From positions 1-64,000 of the forward strand of contig NZ_NNRL01000147.1 of assembly GCF_002252505.1 (NCBI RefSeq): a stretch of DNA of 64,000 nucleotides. The letters run 5' to 3'. The DNA comes from Brucella grignonensis. GTDB lineage: Bacteria > Pseudomonadota > Alphaproteobacteria > Rhizobiales > Rhizobiaceae. Positions 51,805 through 61,964 of the stretch are shown here, in pieces; the stretch's first letter is position 1; every line of letters begins with the position of its first letter. The notes under the pieces were generated by a model that was not told where the DNA came from, ran no database searches, and saw nothing but the letters and a program-made list of their open reading frames with translations. The position numbers and the translations under genes were made by a program.

Positions 51805-52974
51805 CTATGCCGTGAGCAAATAATCGACATGGGTGGTGTTTTGAAACTCGAAACCCTCGACCGCCACGCGGTTACGTCCGCGACGTTTCACTCCGAGAAG
51901 GGCAATATCTGCGCGTTCTGCAGCATCCCAAATGCTCTCATGCTCGCGCATGAGCGCCACGCCAAAACTACTGGTAAGTTTGCGCCCATTCGGCAGCATT
52001 GAGAAACTATAGCGTGCCACATGATTGCATAGACGGTTGGCAAAGACTTCACATTGTTGCGCGCTGCCTTCCACAATCAGGATGAACTCCTCTCCGCCAA
52101 CGCGGCCAACAATTGCGCCATCTTCGGCCATTGAACGAAGGATAGACGAGAACTCTACCAACACCTGATCACCGATAGAGTGTCCAAATTCGTCGTTGAT
52201 CGCTTTGAAATGATCGATATCTGCGATGATGACAGCGCGTCTGCTCGTATCCGAGGCAGTGAATTTCCGTCTAGCTGTCCGTTCCAATCCACGGCGATTA
52301 AGGACACCTGTCAGTGGATCTGAGTCCCGTTCCCCCTGCAATTCGTTGATCACGTCAGCAGTCGCAACGACCAGGATCATGAGACCGAGCAAGACCCCGA
52401 TAAAAGAGACAGAAATCGTAACAAGGACCCAATATTGGGAATTGATCAGTTGTTCGCTGCTTTTGACACCGTCAAGCATATTGAAGGTCAGTACGCTTCG
52501 GAGATAAAAATGCATCGCAAATATCACAAGAACACTGTGCAATGTCCGTTCGATCCAATTGCCGTCAGCTAGTTTCCCGGACTTTATACAGAGAACAGCA
52601 ATCATTGTTCCAAGCCCGAAGTTTGAAGCAATCGCCATATATTTGTAAGCAATGCCAGCTTGCGCGAGATAAGCAATTATCGCCAATGTCAGCACGCTGA
52701 TCGACGCCCCGGCAAACGGGAAAAACGGCTGGCCAAGACGAGTCATGACAGCTTCACAGAAAAAAAGTCCGGCCAGAAGATAGAGGGCAGTTGCAGCAAA
52801 TACCGCCCCGTTCAGGCTCGGAAAAGGGTGCAAAACCTGAATCAACAAACCAGCCGCAAAGGTTGCGAAACCCAGTCCGAATAACAGTATATGTCTGCGT
52901 TTTGTGTCGAGCACCCATACGCCCGTCATCGTCGTCGCAAACAACATAATCAAGAGAGGCGGAACAAATTTCAC
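51805..52974 (-). CDS. Membrane-bound GGDEF diguanylate cyclase
   Basis: The 389-residue protein has about six membrane helices (to residue 207) and a C-terminal GGDEF domain with DIDHFKAIND (252-261) and the active loop GGEEF (293-297), so it should make cyclic di-GMP. No RxxD inhibition site precedes GGEEF. The start is a GTG without a clear ribosome site; an ATG nine codons later is also possible. It is alone. The membrane part is not a recognised sensor. Confidence 0.9.
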   Translation of the reverse strand: MKFVPPLLIMLFATTMTGVWVLDTKRRHILLFGLGFATFAAGLLIQVLHPFPSLNGAVFAATALYLLAGLFFCEAVMTRLGQPFFPFAGASISVLTLAIIAYLAQAGIAYKYMAIASNFGLGTMIAVLCIKSGKLADGNWIERTLHSVLVIFAMHFYLRSVLTFNMLDGVKSSEQLINSQYWVLVTISVSFIGVLLGLMILVVATADVINELQGERDSDPLTGVLNRRGLERTARRKFTASDTSRRAVIIADIDHFKAINDEFGHSIGDQVLVEFSSILRSMAEDGAIVGRVGGEEFILIVEGSAQQCEVFANRLCNHVARYSFSMLPNGRKLTSSFGVALMREHESIWDAAERADIALLGVKRRGRNRVAVEGFEFQNTTHVDYLLTA

Positions 52975-53340
52975 AACAGATGATACCGTTAAATTAAAAA
53001 TTCATCAAAATCGAAATTGAGCACCCTTAAAACGACAATAAATAATTTAAATCAAGTGGACTTACAGTATTAATAGCTGGGATTTTTATATAATTACATT
53101 ATTATAAAATAATGATTTACTAATAATTCTCTACAATCAACAAGATCGCAGCGGCGATAGAACCGTTTGAATTTTAAAGACCGATATTTATCCCCAGATA
53201 CTGATTTCACAAAATCACCAGTACAAGGTGATGAAAGCCAAAAATGCCTACATTACCTGTTACTAAATTTATTGAGGGCTTGGTGGCGAGGTTCTGAAGT
53301 GCCATTTTATCACTACGCACAGCCCCAGCGGAGAAGACAT
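52975..53340. other. AT-rich gap without a gene
   Basis: The 366 bases between the divergent diguanylate cyclase and exonuclease genes are AT-rich, especially 53030-53130 (tattaatagctgggattttt and tataattacattattataaa). Promoters for both genes should lie here. A frame continuing the exonuclease upstream to 53167 has no family match. Confidence 0.45.
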
Positions 53341-54339
53341 ATGCGCCATCAGTTCGACCTTTTTGCTCCTCCAGCAGTGGACGGAGATAAACGGGCAGAA
53401 CTGCGCCCTGCCCGCGCCAAGCCCGGCAAGACGACCGGCATCGATGAAGCGGAAATGGTGCAGCGCCTAAAAGACAGCGGACGTTACCGCATCCTGCAGC
53501 GGCTTGATCCACCACCGACAGTACCGGATGCCGACCGGATCGCCTTTCCGCGACTGGGTGTCGTCGTCGACACGGAAACGACCGGCCTCAATCCCGCGCA
53601 GGAAGAAATCATCGAGATCGGTGCGGTTGCTTTCCGCTATGCGGATGACGGCTCCATTGGTGATGTCTGCGCCACGTTCGGTGCGCTGCAGCAGCCATCC
53701 AAGCCAATACCCGCTGACATTACCCGCATCACCGGCATTACCGACGACATGGTGAAGGGCCAGACGATCCCGCGCGAGAAGCTGGATGCGCTCATCGCCG
53801 AAGCCGACATCATTATCGCGCATAATGCCGGTTTTGACCGCCCATTTCTCGAGCGTTTCTCAATCGCTTTCGCCAACAAGCCTTGGGCCTGTTCGGTCAA
53901 GGAGATCGACTGGACCGCACGCGGTTTTGAAGGCACCAAGCTTGGCTACCTGATCGGCCAAAGCGGCTATTTCCATAATGGCCACCGGGCCGAAGATGAC
54001 TGTCAGGCCCTGCTCGCGGTACTGAAAGAACAGTCTGGCGACACCACGCCCTTTGCCGAATTGCTGAAAGCAAGTCAGCGCGCGCGTATGCGCATCTATG
54101 CAGAGAACAGCCCGTTCGAAATGAAAGACCACCTGAAGGCGCGCGGCTATCGCTGGTCGGATGGCACGGATGGACGTCCGAAATCATGGTGGACGGAAAT
54201 CGGCGAAGAGGAACTCGAAGCCGAGCTCGAATATCTGCGCACCGAGATTTATGGATGGCGCGACGCCGATCCGCTGATCCAGAAGCTCACCGCCATGGAC
54301 CGTTACAAGGAACGTGCGCCGCTTCGCCCGAAGAAATAA
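53341..54339 (+). CDS. DNA polymerase III epsilon-like 3'-5' exonuclease (DEDDh)
   Basis: The 332-residue protein begins MRHQFDLFAPPAVDGDKR at an ATG preceded by GGAGAAG. The exonuclease domain has ExoI DTETTGLNP near 80, ExoII HNAGFDRPFL near 163 and ExoIII HRAEDDCQALL near 216, giving the DEDDh set. After it, a 100-residue C-terminal domain (MRIYAENSPFEMKDHLKARG, RWSDGTDGRPKSWW) is a fold seen in stand-alone exonucleases of this group. It is not the replicative DnaQ, which is shorter. Function in repair or nucleic-acid trimming is inferred. Confidence 0.9.
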   Translation: MRHQFDLFAPPAVDGDKRAELRPARAKPGKTTGIDEAEMVQRLKDSGRYRILQRLDPPPTVPDADRIAFPRLGVVVDTETTGLNPAQEEIIEIGAVAFRYADDGSIGDVCATFGALQQPSKPIPADITRITGITDDMVKGQTIPREKLDALIAEADIIIAHNAGFDRPFLERFSIAFANKPWACSVKEIDWTARGFEGTKLGYLIGQSGYFHNGHRAEDDCQALLAVLKEQSGDTTPFAELLKASQRARMRIYAENSPFEMKDHLKARGYRWSDGTDGRPKSWWTEIGEEELEAELEYLRTEIYGWRDADPLIQKLTAMDRYKERAPLRPKK

Positions 54340-54364
54340 AAAGGCGGTTTGAAATCGCCTTTTT
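54338..54364 (+). terminator. Terminator of the exonuclease gene
   Basis: AAAAAGGCG / CGCCTTTTT with a 9-base loop starts at the stop codon; the T-run is part of the stem, as in many bidirectional terminators. Confidence 0.85.
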
Positions 54365-54378
54365 CTCGCAACGCGAGT

Positions 54379-54498
54379 GATTCCGTCTATGGGTAGCCGA
54401 AAATGGTGGCACTCGAGAACTGGAGCGGAGTGTACTTAACGTACATGAGCACCGGAAGCGTAGAGCGAGGCCATTTGCAGGTAGCCAGAGGCGGAATC
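54379..54498. repeat. 120-base imperfect palindrome between convergent genes
   Basis: The block starts GATTCCG and ends CGGAATC, with its centre at 54438 in GTACTTAACGTAC. The left arm (gattccgtctatgggtagcc, gaaaatggtggc) and the reverse complement of the right arm (gattccgcctctggctacct, gcaaatggcctc) match at most positions over the first 30 bases, then diverge toward the middle. It lies between the exonuclease terminator and the amidase stop codon, which it touches. Confidence 0.75.
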
Positions 54499-55883
54499 TA
54501 GAGAACTGGCCAGGAGCGCTGCGCTGGCCGCATCTCTTCATATGCCTTGGCGAGGCGCAACACACCCAGATCATCAAAACGCTGGCCGAAAATCTGCAGG
54601 CCGATGGGCAGTCCTGTCGACGTATAACCGCAATTGATTGAAATCGCAGGTTGCTCGGACATATTCATTGCCACGGTGAAAGCGATATGCTCGAACGGAC
54701 GCTGGGGATCGTTGACCGGCGATGCCCATTCCGCCGGATAGGTCGCCATTGGCGAGGTAGGCGAAATGATGAAGTCGAAGCCCTTGGAAGCTGCAAGTGC
54801 TGCATTGCGCATGGCATCAATCTGGGCGAAACCCATATAAACTTCTTCGCCTGACAGGCCTTCGGCGGTTTCGGTCCACTGATAGATATAAGGCAGGATT
54901 TTCGCACGGTTTTCCGGCGTCATCTTTTTGATGTCCGACCATGACCGTGCACGCCAGAAACGATCCAGACCGTCGATCATGGTGCGATTGAGGAACGGTG
55001 CAACCGGCTCGATGATCGCACCAGCATCGGCGAAAAGTTTCGCAGCGGCTTCCACGGCAGCTTTCGTTTCTTCGCCAACTTCTTCGCCAAAACCGGCGTC
55101 CAACCAAAGGCCGATCTTCAAACTCTTGACGTCGATATCGAGGTTCATCCAGTCGATATCCTGCGGGGGCAGGCTCATGCCGTCGCGGCGATCCGGTCTC
55201 GACAGAACCGACATATAAAGCGCGCTATCGGCAACTGTGCGGGTCATCGGCCCGGCAACGCGACCGAGAAACGCCGGATCGATCGGGATACGCCCGAAGG
55301 ACGGCTTCAGACCGACGAGACCGCACCAGCCCGCAGGCAGGCGAATGGAGCCACCAATATCCGTACCGATATGCAACGGCCCGTAACCGGCCGCACCGGC
55401 GCTGCCCGCACCGGCGCTCGATCCACCCGGATTGGTGTTCAAATCCCACGGATTGCGCGCGAGCTTGTGGAAGCTCGACAGGCCTGAAGACAACATGCCG
55501 AGATCGGGCATGGTCGTCTTGGCGAGCAGCACGCCGCCAGCCTCGCGGGTGCGCGCCGCTGGCGGTGCGTCAGCGACGGCAGGCTTCAGCGGCAGCGCCG
55601 CGCAACCAAGCGGAACAGCTGTGCCTTCAGTCGCGATATTTTCCTTGATCGTCAGCGGCACACCATCGATGGGACCGGCAGGTTCACCCTTCCCCCAGCG
55701 TGCTTCGGAAGCCTTTGCCGAAACCCGCGCCGCATCCGGATCGTAAGCCCAGAGTGCATTGAGCTTCGGCTCATAGGCTTCGATACGGGTGATGACGGCT
55801 TCCGTGACCTCGACCGGCGAAAGCGACTTCGCCTTATAGGCAGACACGAGTTCAACAGCTGACAAATCGGCTAGATTCGACAT
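54498..55883 (-). CDS. Amidase-signature-family amidase (GatA-like)
   Basis: The 461-residue enzyme has the Ser-cisSer-Lys triad: Lys in LTIKENI near 83, cis-Ser in NPGGSSAGAGSA near 156 and the nucleophile Ser in GTDIGGSIRLPAGWCG near 182. ATG 55883 follows GAGGA by 7 bases. It is the last gene of the second peptide-type ABC operon, 17 bases from the ATPase gene, so it probably hydrolyses an imported amide. It is not the glutamyl-tRNA amidotransferase subunit, which would sit with gatC/gatB. Confidence 0.92.
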   Translation of the reverse strand: MSNLADLSAVELVSAYKAKSLSPVEVTEAVITRIEAYEPKLNALWAYDPDAARVSAKASEARWGKGEPAGPIDGVPLTIKENIATEGTAVPLGCAALPLKPAVADAPPAARTREAGGVLLAKTTMPDLGMLSSGLSSFHKLARNPWDLNTNPGGSSAGAGSAGAAGYGPLHIGTDIGGSIRLPAGWCGLVGLKPSFGRIPIDPAFLGRVAGPMTRTVADSALYMSVLSRPDRRDGMSLPPQDIDWMNLDIDVKSLKIGLWLDAGFGEEVGEETKAAVEAAAKLFADAGAIIEPVAPFLNRTMIDGLDRFWRARSWSDIKKMTPENRAKILPYIYQWTETAEGLSGEEVYMGFAQIDAMRNAALAASKGFDFIISPTSPMATYPAEWASPVNDPQRPFEHIAFTVAMNMSEQPAISINCGYTSTGLPIGLQIFGQRFDDLGVLRLAKAYEEMRPAQRSWPVL

Positions 55884-55899
55884 TGGATATTTCCTCAAA

Positions 55900-56744
55900 T
55901 CACTCAGGCAATTTCAGTGTGGAGCTTGGGCGTCGCACGCGCTTGCGGCGACCGGAGAAAGGCTTTGGCACGGCATCAACCAGCGCGCGCGTATAATCAT
56001 GCCGCGGATTGTCGAAGACCTCATTCGTTGGCCCCTGCTCAACGATATTCCCGCGATAGATGACAGCCACGCGGTCGGTGATGGCGCGCACGACGCCTAA
56101 ATCGTGGCTGATGAAAAGATAAGACAGGCCAAACTTTTCCTGCAAATCCATCATCAAGTTCAACACCTGCGCCTGAATGGAAACGTCGAGCGCGGAGACC
56201 GGCTCGTCGGCGACAATCAGCGCCGGTTTGGTGATCAGGGCGCGCGCAATGGCAATGCGCTGGCGCTGCCCACCGGAAAACTCATGCGGATATTTTTCCG
56301 CCGAAGCCTTGGGCAGCCCAACCGCTTCCAGCACTTCCGCAACGCGGTCGTCGCGGTCTTTGGAACTGGTGCCGCTTTCCAGCGACACGATCGGTTCGGA
56401 AATGATGCGCTTGACCGTATGGCGCGGATCGAGCGAACCGTAAGGGTCCTGAAAGATCGCCTGAAAGCCTTTGCGCGCTTCACGCAAGCCCGAGCGATCC
56501 AGCGCATAAATATCCTGACCGTTGATGAGAATCTGCCCCGATTGCGGGCGTTCCAGCCCCATCACGGCGCGGGCCAGCGTGGACTTCCCGGAACCGCTTT
56601 CGCCAACAATGCCAAGACTTTGACCTGCTTCAATCTCGACATTCACACCGTGCAGAACGCGCAACGCGCTCGTTCGTGAAAAGAATGATGCGCGCGGCAA
56701 TTGATATTCGCGCACCACATCGCGCACCTGCAAAATCATGTTGC

Positions 56745-56748
<4 letters not shown>
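55900..56748 (-). CDS. Peptide-type ABC transporter ATP-binding protein (OppF-like)
   Basis: The 282-residue ATPase begins with MILQVRDVVREYQLPRA and has GESGSGKSTLARAVMGLERP near 50, QAIFQDPYGSLDPRHTV near 95, FSGGQRQRIAIARALI near 156 and VADEPVSALDVSIQAQVLNL. The ATG overlaps the OppD stop by 4 bases. It powers the DppB/DppC-like pair encoded upstream. The C-terminal zinc-finger tail of OppF is mostly missing. Confidence 0.93.
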
Positions 56749-57754
<1,006 letters not shown>

Positions 57755-57758
<4 letters not shown>

Positions 57759-58615
57759 CTCTGCCTCCTGACGCGCGGATCAAGCACATCGCGCAATCCG
57801 TCGCCCAGCATATTGAGACCGAGCACGGCGAGCGTGATGGCAAGGCCGGGGAAAATGGCGAGCCATGGCGCGTCGTAGATAAAGGTCTGTGCATCGTTGA
57901 GCATCTTGCCCCAGCTCGGCATCGGCGGTTGGGTGCCAAGCCCGACATAGGAAAGGCCCGCCTCGGCAACGATGGCGAGTGCGAACTGGATCGTCGCCTG
58001 CACGATCAGCACATGGTTGATATTGGGCAGCACATGCAAAAGCGTGATCGACACATCGCCACGCCCGGCGCAACGTGCTGCCTGCACATATTCGCGCTTC
58101 CACAGGCCCAGTGATGCGCCACGCGTGACACGCGCAAACACCGGGATATTGAAAATGCCGATGGCGATCATCGCATTGACGGCGCCGGGCCCGAAAATAG
58201 CGGTGATGATGACGGCGGTAAGAAGCGCCGGAAACGCAAAGGCCAGATCGGTCATGCGCATGACGAAGCCGTCCACCATGCCGCCGCGTGCAGCCGCGAA
58301 GGCACCAAGCGGAATCCCGATACCGGCACCAACCAGCACGGCAATGATGGAAACGGCGATGGAATTGCGCGCGCCGACCATAATCATGGAAAACACGTCG
58401 CGCCCGAAATTATCCGTGCCGAACAGATGGCTGAAACTCGGACCTTGCAACTTGTCCCGGAAGTTCATGGCGGTCGGCGAATAGGGCGTCCAGACATATG
58501 AGATGACAGCCATAGCGACGAGGATAACCGTGATCAGTGTACCGACAGCCAGGCTGCGGCTCAGCAGCACTGTTTTGAACACACCCGGTTTCAGAAGAGC
58601 TTGCGTTTCACTCAT
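57755..58615 (-). CDS. Peptide-type ABC transporter permease (DppC-like)
   Basis: The 286-residue membrane protein has an N-terminal helix near 22-46, the loop FGTDNFGRDVFSMIMVGARN near 64 and five more helices, with EAA-like YVQAARCAGRGDVSITLLH near 174. This matches DppC/OppC. It overlaps its neighbours by 4 bases on each side. Nothing looks degraded. Confidence 0.93.
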
Positions 58616-59565
58616 CGGCTGCCTCCCGTCGAAAGGCGCGGGTCGATAAAGCCATAGACGAGATCGACAATGAAATTGACCGCGATCACGGAAGCGGCAA
58701 GCAGCGTCACCAGCGACTGCACGGTGACGAGATCGCGCTGCGCGATGGCCTGAAATACCAGCCTTCCAAGGCCGGGCAGATTGAAGACGTTTTCGATGAT
58801 GATGGTTCCTGCCAGCAGAAAGGAGAATTGCAGGCCGATGATGGTGACAACCGGGATCAGTGCATTTGGCACCGCATGGCGCCAGAGTGCGGCCTTGCGT
58901 GTCAGGCCCTTGGCACGCGCAGTCCGCACGAAATCCTCACCCAGCGTTTCAATGACGGCAGATCGGGTTACGCGAGCGAGAATTGCAGCAAGCGGCAAGG
59001 CAAGGGCCAGCGCAGGCAGAAAAAGTGAGCGTATCCCTATCCAGAAACCATTCTCCCATCCGGCGAAACCCGAAGCCGGAAACCAGCCGAGCTGTAGCGC
59101 AAACAGAAGGATCAAAAGCAGGCCAAGCCAAAAATTCGGGATTGCAACGCCGACCTGCGCCACGCCCATGGAAAGCACATCGCCGGTCTTGCCACGCTTG
59201 GACGCCGCATAGACGCCAACCGGAATAGCAACAGCAACGGACAGGATCATGGAAAGCAAAGCCAGCGGCAGCGTGACCATGACGCGAGGTCCGAGCAATT
59301 CGCTGATCGGCACGGAGTATGTGTAGCTCGTGCCGAAATCACCTTTCAGAAAACCGCCAATCCACGAAAGATAGCGCCACCAGAGCGGCTGATCGAAGCC
59401 GAGCTGCTTGTGAAGGGCTGCCAGCGTTTCAGGCTGCGCATTGATGCCAAGGATCACGGCTGCCGGATCCCCCGGCAGCACCTGCATCAGCAGAAAGACG
59501 ATGACGGAAGCCGCAAGCGTCGTCAGCAAGAGCGAGACCAACCGCCCGGATATATAAGCCAGCAA
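58612..59565 (-). CDS. Peptide-type ABC transporter permease (DppB-like), TTG start
   Basis: The 317-residue membrane protein starts at TTG 59565, which follows a perfect AAGGAGG by 5 bases and reads LAYISGRLVSLLLTTLAAS, the usual DppB first helix, then VLPGDPAAVILG. The 18 extra residues of the longer frame are not family-like. Later landmarks are FGTSYTYSVPISELLGPR and RTARAKGLTRKAALWRHAVP (EAA loop). It pairs with the DppC-like subunit. Confidence 0.92.
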   Translation of the reverse strand: MLAYISGRLVSLLLTTLAASVIVFLLMQVLPGDPAAVILGINAQPETLAALHKQLGFDQPLWWRYLSWIGGFLKGDFGTSYTYSVPISELLGPRVMVTLPLALLSMILSVAVAIPVGVYAASKRGKTGDVLSMGVAQVGVAIPNFWLGLLLILLFALQLGWFPASGFAGWENGFWIGIRSLFLPALALALPLAAILARVTRSAVIETLGEDFVRTARAKGLTRKAALWRHAVPNALIPVVTIIGLQFSFLLAGTIIIENVFNLPGLGRLVFQAIAQRDLVTVQSLVTLLAASVIAVNFIVDLVYGFIDPRLSTGGSR

Positions 59566-59664
59566 AGCGACCTCCTTGAAAAGACGGATATCCGCTTTCC
59601 ACATTCCAACTCGCCGCACGCCCTCCCCTTATATTTATGGGGTGCGCGGCTATTCGCGTAAAAC

Positions 59665-59690
59665 CGCCCCGCCGAGCAAACGACGGGGCG
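59665..59690 (-). promoter_or_regulatory. Intercistronic hairpin after the second binding-protein gene
   Basis: CGCCCCG / CGGGGCG with a 12-base loop lies 8 bases past the stop of the binding-protein gene and before the permease genes. There is no T-run. The position is the same as in the operon at 3736, again fitting retained, more stable binding-protein mRNA. Confidence 0.5.
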
Positions 59691-59697
59691 AACCTTG

Positions 59698-61176
59698 TTA
59701 TTCAGCCCAATAGGCTTGCGTCAGGTCGTCAGCCGGAATCGGCATGTTCTTCCACAGACCCTTCACATTCTTGTTCCACACACCGATTTTCGGCAGTGCA
59801 TAGAGGAAGATATTCGGCTCGTCGGCAGCAAGTTTTTCCTGCAGCTTCTTCACGAGTTCAAGCTGTTCCTCATCGCTACCGGCCTCGGCATAGGCCTTGT
59901 AGAGCGCCTTATAATCCGGGTTGTTATAGTTGAAGTAGTACTTGTCGCGGGCATAGATATCGAGATCGCGCGCTTCGGTGTGCGCGATGATCGTCGCATC
60001 GAAATCCGACCGCTTGAACACCTGATCCAGCCATTGCGCAAATTCGATCGGCACGAGATTGGCCTGAATGCCGACTTCCGCCAGCATGGCCGCAATGATC
60101 TCGCCGCCGCGGCGCGCATAAGCCGGAGGTGGAAGCGTGATGGTGATCGATGTGCCAGCCGGCACGCCAGCCTCTTCCAGCAACTGCTTCGCCTTGGCCG
60201 GATCATATGGATAGGTTTCCGACAGATCGACATAGCCCGGATCGACCGGCGCATAATGCGAGCCAATGGGCGTGCCGAAACCTGAATAAACACCTTCGAT
60301 CAGCGCCTTGCTGTCGATGGCATGAGCCAGCGCCTGACGCACCTTCACATTATCGAAAGGCGCCTTGGCATTGTTGAGCGACAGCAGCACCTTGCCTGCC
60401 GTATCGCCCACTTCGACCTGCAGCTTGTCGTCGCTCTTGAAGCGGCTGATAAGCTCCGGCGCCTGAAACATCGGGAACACGTCGATGTCACCGGCAAGGA
60501 TGGCAGCGGCAGCAGCCGACGGATCGCTCACGAAGCGGAACGTGACGGCGGAGAGCTTTGCCGGTTCGCCCCAATAATCCGGATTGCGTTCCAGCTCAAC
60601 GCGGTCGCCCTGCACCCAGCGCTTGAACTTGAACGGACCCGTGCCAACCGGCTTGGTCTTGTTGTCGGCAGCCGAATTCGGCGCGACCATGACCGCGTCA
60701 CCCCAGCCCATATTGAACAGGAAATTCGAGGTCGGGCGCTTCAGCGTGACAACGGCGGTCGCTGGATCAGGGCATTGCGTGCTTTCAATCGGCGCGAACA
60801 GGCCCTTCTGCGCATTGGTGGAATCCGGCGCGACAGCGCGCTCATAGGAGAATTTCACCACCGAGCAGTCGAACGGTGTGCCGTCGTGAAACTTCACGCC
60901 CTGACGCAGCTTGAACGTATAGGTTTTCTTGTCGTCGGAGACAGTCCAGCTTTCGGCCAGAAGCGGCTTCACCGTGCCGTCTTCGACAATGCGCACCAGA
61001 CCTTCATAAAGGTTGGCATAGGTAACCTGCCGGATACCGGCGGCGGCGGCGGCGGTCGGGTCCAGACCCGGCGGCTCCAGCACTTCGCCGACCACCAGCG
61101 TGTCTTTCGCGAAGGCACCGTTGATTGATGCCAGCATCGTAGCCGTTATAAGCCCGGCTTTCAGTAAGTTACCCAT
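59698..61176 (-). CDS. Family-5 peptide-type ABC solute-binding protein
   Basis: The 492-residue periplasmic protein has a signal peptide (LLKAGLITATMLASINGAFA) and the family-5 landmarks EVLEPPGLDPTAAAAAGIRQ, YANLYEGLVRIVEDGTVKPL, YTFKLRQGVKFHDGTPFDCS, GTGPFKFKRWVQGDRVELER and DNVKVRQALAHAIDSKALIE. ATG follows GGGGA. It leads the transporter genes, preceded by dehydrogenase genes, and is distinct from the binding protein at 3802, so a different ligand is expected. An amide-containing compound is suggested by the amidase at the operon end. Confidence 0.92.
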   Translation of the reverse strand: MGNLLKAGLITATMLASINGAFAKDTLVVGEVLEPPGLDPTAAAAAGIRQVTYANLYEGLVRIVEDGTVKPLLAESWTVSDDKKTYTFKLRQGVKFHDGTPFDCSVVKFSYERAVAPDSTNAQKGLFAPIESTQCPDPATAVVTLKRPTSNFLFNMGWGDAVMVAPNSAADNKTKPVGTGPFKFKRWVQGDRVELERNPDYWGEPAKLSAVTFRFVSDPSAAAAAILAGDIDVFPMFQAPELISRFKSDDKLQVEVGDTAGKVLLSLNNAKAPFDNVKVRQALAHAIDSKALIEGVYSGFGTPIGSHYAPVDPGYVDLSETYPYDPAKAKQLLEEAGVPAGTSITITLPPPAYARRGGEIIAAMLAEVGIQANLVPIEFAQWLDQVFKRSDFDATIIAHTEARDLDIYARDKYYFNYNNPDYKALYKAYAEAGSDEEQLELVKKLQEKLAADEPNIFLYALPKIGVWNKNVKGLWKNMPIPADDLTQAYWAE

Positions 61177-61200
61177 GGGTTCCCCTATCCCTCCAACTTT

Positions 61201-61947
61201 TTAAATCGAACGCCCGCCATCCACGTCGAGCGCAACCCCGGTAATCATAGAGGCAGCGGGCGAGCAAAGGAAAGCCGCAGCTTCAGCCAGATCGTCGGGT
61301 TTCAACAGACGGCCCATCGGGATGGAATCGCGGAACTTCTTGCGGATTTCCTCGGTGTCTTCGCCCATGAAGGTGGTGAGAAGCGGCGTCTCACCGGCAA
61401 CCGGGTTCAATGCAACCACGCGAATCTTCGCTGGAGCAAGCTCGATAGCCAGCGCCTTGGTCACGGAAACGACCCAGCCCTTGGTGGCATTGTACCAGGC
61501 GAGGTTCGGACGCGGGCGACCGGCACCAGTCGAAGCGACGTTCAGAATGACGCCTTCACCGTTCTTTTTCATATGCGGGATGAGCTTGCGCGTCATCAGA
61601 TAGACGCCGCGCACATTGACGCCGAGAATGCGGTCGAATTCTTCCGGCTCCACCAGTTCGGCATTTTGCGGCTTGTGACCGATACCGGCATTGTTGATGA
61701 GGATATCGACCTTGCCGAATTTTGACAGAGCAGCTTCCACTGCTGCATCGACATCGGCTTCCCTGGAAATATCAGCAGCAACGGCGAGTGCCGCATCGCC
61801 GATTTCGCCTGCGACGCGCTCGGCTCCCGCCTTGTCGCGGTCAACGATGACGACTTTCGCGCCACCATCAGCGAAGCGCTTTGCCATGCCTTCGCCAAAC
61901 CCCGAACCTGCTCCCGTGATGAGCGCGACCTTACCTTCAAGCGACAC
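61201..61947 (-). CDS. Classical short-chain dehydrogenase/reductase
   Basis: The 248-residue protein has TGAGSGFG (11-18), NNAG near 87, Ser of NVASTG near 138 and the catalytic YNATK near 152, with the proline-rich PVAGETPLL and the C-terminal VALDVDGGRSI. It belongs to the FabG/3-oxoacyl or glucose-dehydrogenase-like group. It lies between an aldehyde dehydrogenase and the binding-protein gene in the same operon. An alcohol oxidation before or after the aldehyde step is likely. Confidence 0.92.
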   Translation of the reverse strand: MSLEGKVALITGAGSGFGEGMAKRFADGGAKVVIVDRDKAGAERVAGEIGDAALAVAADISREADVDAAVEAALSKFGKVDILINNAGIGHKPQNAELVEPEEFDRILGVNVRGVYLMTRKLIPHMKKNGEGVILNVASTGAGRPRPNLAWYNATKGWVVSVTKALAIELAPAKIRVVALNPVAGETPLLTTFMGEDTEEIRKKFRDSIPMGRLLKPDDLAEAAAFLCSPAASMITGVALDVDGGRSI

Positions 61948-61964
61948 TGTAATTCTCCCGAATG

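Noticed and set aside
55430-55450. tRNA-like gttcaaatccca string
   Set aside because: It is inside the amidase coding region, and no acceptor, D-stem or anticodon arm can be built around it.
60322-61128. Plus-strand open frame of 268 codons
   Set aside because: Antisense to the family-5 binding-protein gene, with shadow-like composition.
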